This document shows, in pieces, positions 45,528 through 45,939 of a stretch of 45,939 bases of DNA. The translations under genes were made by a program, and so were the position numbers. Under the pieces are notes generated by a model, which was not told where the DNA came from, searched no databases, and saw only the letters and a program-made list of their open reading frames with translations. The stretch comes from Sedimenticola sp. (GTDB lineage: Bacteria; Pseudomonadota; Gammaproteobacteria; Chromatiales; Chromatiaceae): positions 1 to 45,939 of the forward strand of contig JALWRH010000093.1 in NCBI GenBank assembly GCA_026994195.1. The letters run 5' to 3'. Positions within the stretch are counted from its first letter, which is position 1. The number at the start of each line of letters is the position of its first letter.

Positions 45528-45939
45528 GGACGATACCTACATCGAAAATGGTGGCACATTCTTGTACCACGCGCAGGCTGTCGAAAAACCGTATTCTTCA
45601 ACAGCCTGCTAGTAAGGTGGTGCTGGTGGCTTGCCTGGGTATGTGGATACTGACCACGGTTGCCGCTGAGGCGGGATTGCCGGAAACGGGTAAGAACAGG
45701 ACGGTCAGCTTCAGTCTGCAGGATAAGAACGCGGGGGATCTGCTGGCGCAAAAATGGGGAATCCGCCTCTTGCCCCTGCGCAGTACGGCAGCAGGAAACA
45801 TGCTGGATTTCCGCTACAGGGTGCTGGACGCACGCAAGTCTGCAGCGTTGTTCCGCCGGGAGACCAAGCCGTATCTTCTCCACCAGCGTAGTGGAAAAGT
45901 ACTGGCCGTTCCCAACACCGCGAAAATCGGTCCTTTGCG
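45524..45939 (+). CDS. Exported protein of unknown function, partial
   Basis: The ATG at 45524 overlaps the stop of the preceding gene, with AAAGG just upstream. The frame is open to the window edge (138 codons), so the C-terminus is missing. A basic N-terminus precedes a hydrophobic segment (VVLVACLGMWILTTVAAEA), a probable signal or anchor. The exported part contains MLDFRYRVLDARKSAALFRRETKPYLLHQRSGKVLAVPNTAKIGPL, which has the look of a conserved domain but one I cannot name. Coupling to the oxidase genes suggests a shared function. Confidence 0.7.
   Translation, partial: MRTIPTSKMVAHSCTTRRLSKNRILQQPASKVVLVACLGMWILTTVAAEAGLPETGKNRTVSFSLQDKNAGDLLAQKWGIRLLPLRSTAAGNMLDFRYRVLDARKSAALFRRETKPYLLHQRSGKVLAVPNTAKIGPL

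Overview
The window looks like a gammaproteobacterial chromosome, probably from a chemolithotrophic or respiratory lineage such as the Chromatiales. This assignment is inferred from gene content and order: tpiA-secG-tRNA-Leu followed by a full nuoA-N operon, a SUF operon, a PhoP/PhoQ-like pair and a NarX/NarL-like pair. No ribosomal or taxonomic marker is present.

Layout. (1) 1-5159, minus strand: a translationally coupled operon of a MoxR ATPase, a DUF58 protein, a DUF4381 protein, two von Willebrand A membrane proteins and a TPR protein that runs off the left edge and carries 33-bp coding repeats. (2) 5347-6706, plus: tpiA, secG, tRNA-Leu(GAG) and a strong terminator. (3) 6847-21223, plus: all 14 complex I genes nuoA to nuoN in canonical order, behind a sigma-70-like promoter and a perfect FNR/ANR-type box, closed by a terminator. 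(4) 21332-26613: a small YdeI/OmpD-associated protein, a palindromic mobile-type remnant, an OmpA-family protein, a PepSY protein plus PhoP/PhoQ-like two-component system behind TTCAGG direct repeats, a small lipoprotein and a PilJ/NarX-type sensor-only protein. (5) 26834-31576, minus: sufB-C-D-T-A-E without sufS, with an IscR-like operator candidate at the promoter and REP-like DNA between sufB and sufC. (6) 31688-35306: an uncharacterised protein, a NarX-like kinase, a convergent NarL-like regulator and a stand-alone receiver. (7) 35766-45939, plus: a secreted multicopper oxidase cluster.

Region 7 is the most unusual part. It encodes a 1739-residue exported scaffold (SdrD-B-like and beta-helix domains), then three consecutive cupredoxin/multicopper-oxidase proteins, each with its own signal peptide, then an uncharacterised exported protein cut by the window edge. 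The four HxH motifs of a multicopper oxidase trinuclear site are divided between two of these proteins, two motifs each. The only recognisable type 1 copper Cys is in the first. The third is degenerate at the copper sites and carries three Ig-like repeats. I infer a heteromeric, extracytoplasmic metal (Mn or Fe) oxidase or related copper enzyme, possibly controlled by the adjacent NarX/NarL-type proteins. This is unproven.

The central metabolic and respiratory genes appear intact. I see no CRISPR array, rRNA gene, complete insertion sequence or prophage.
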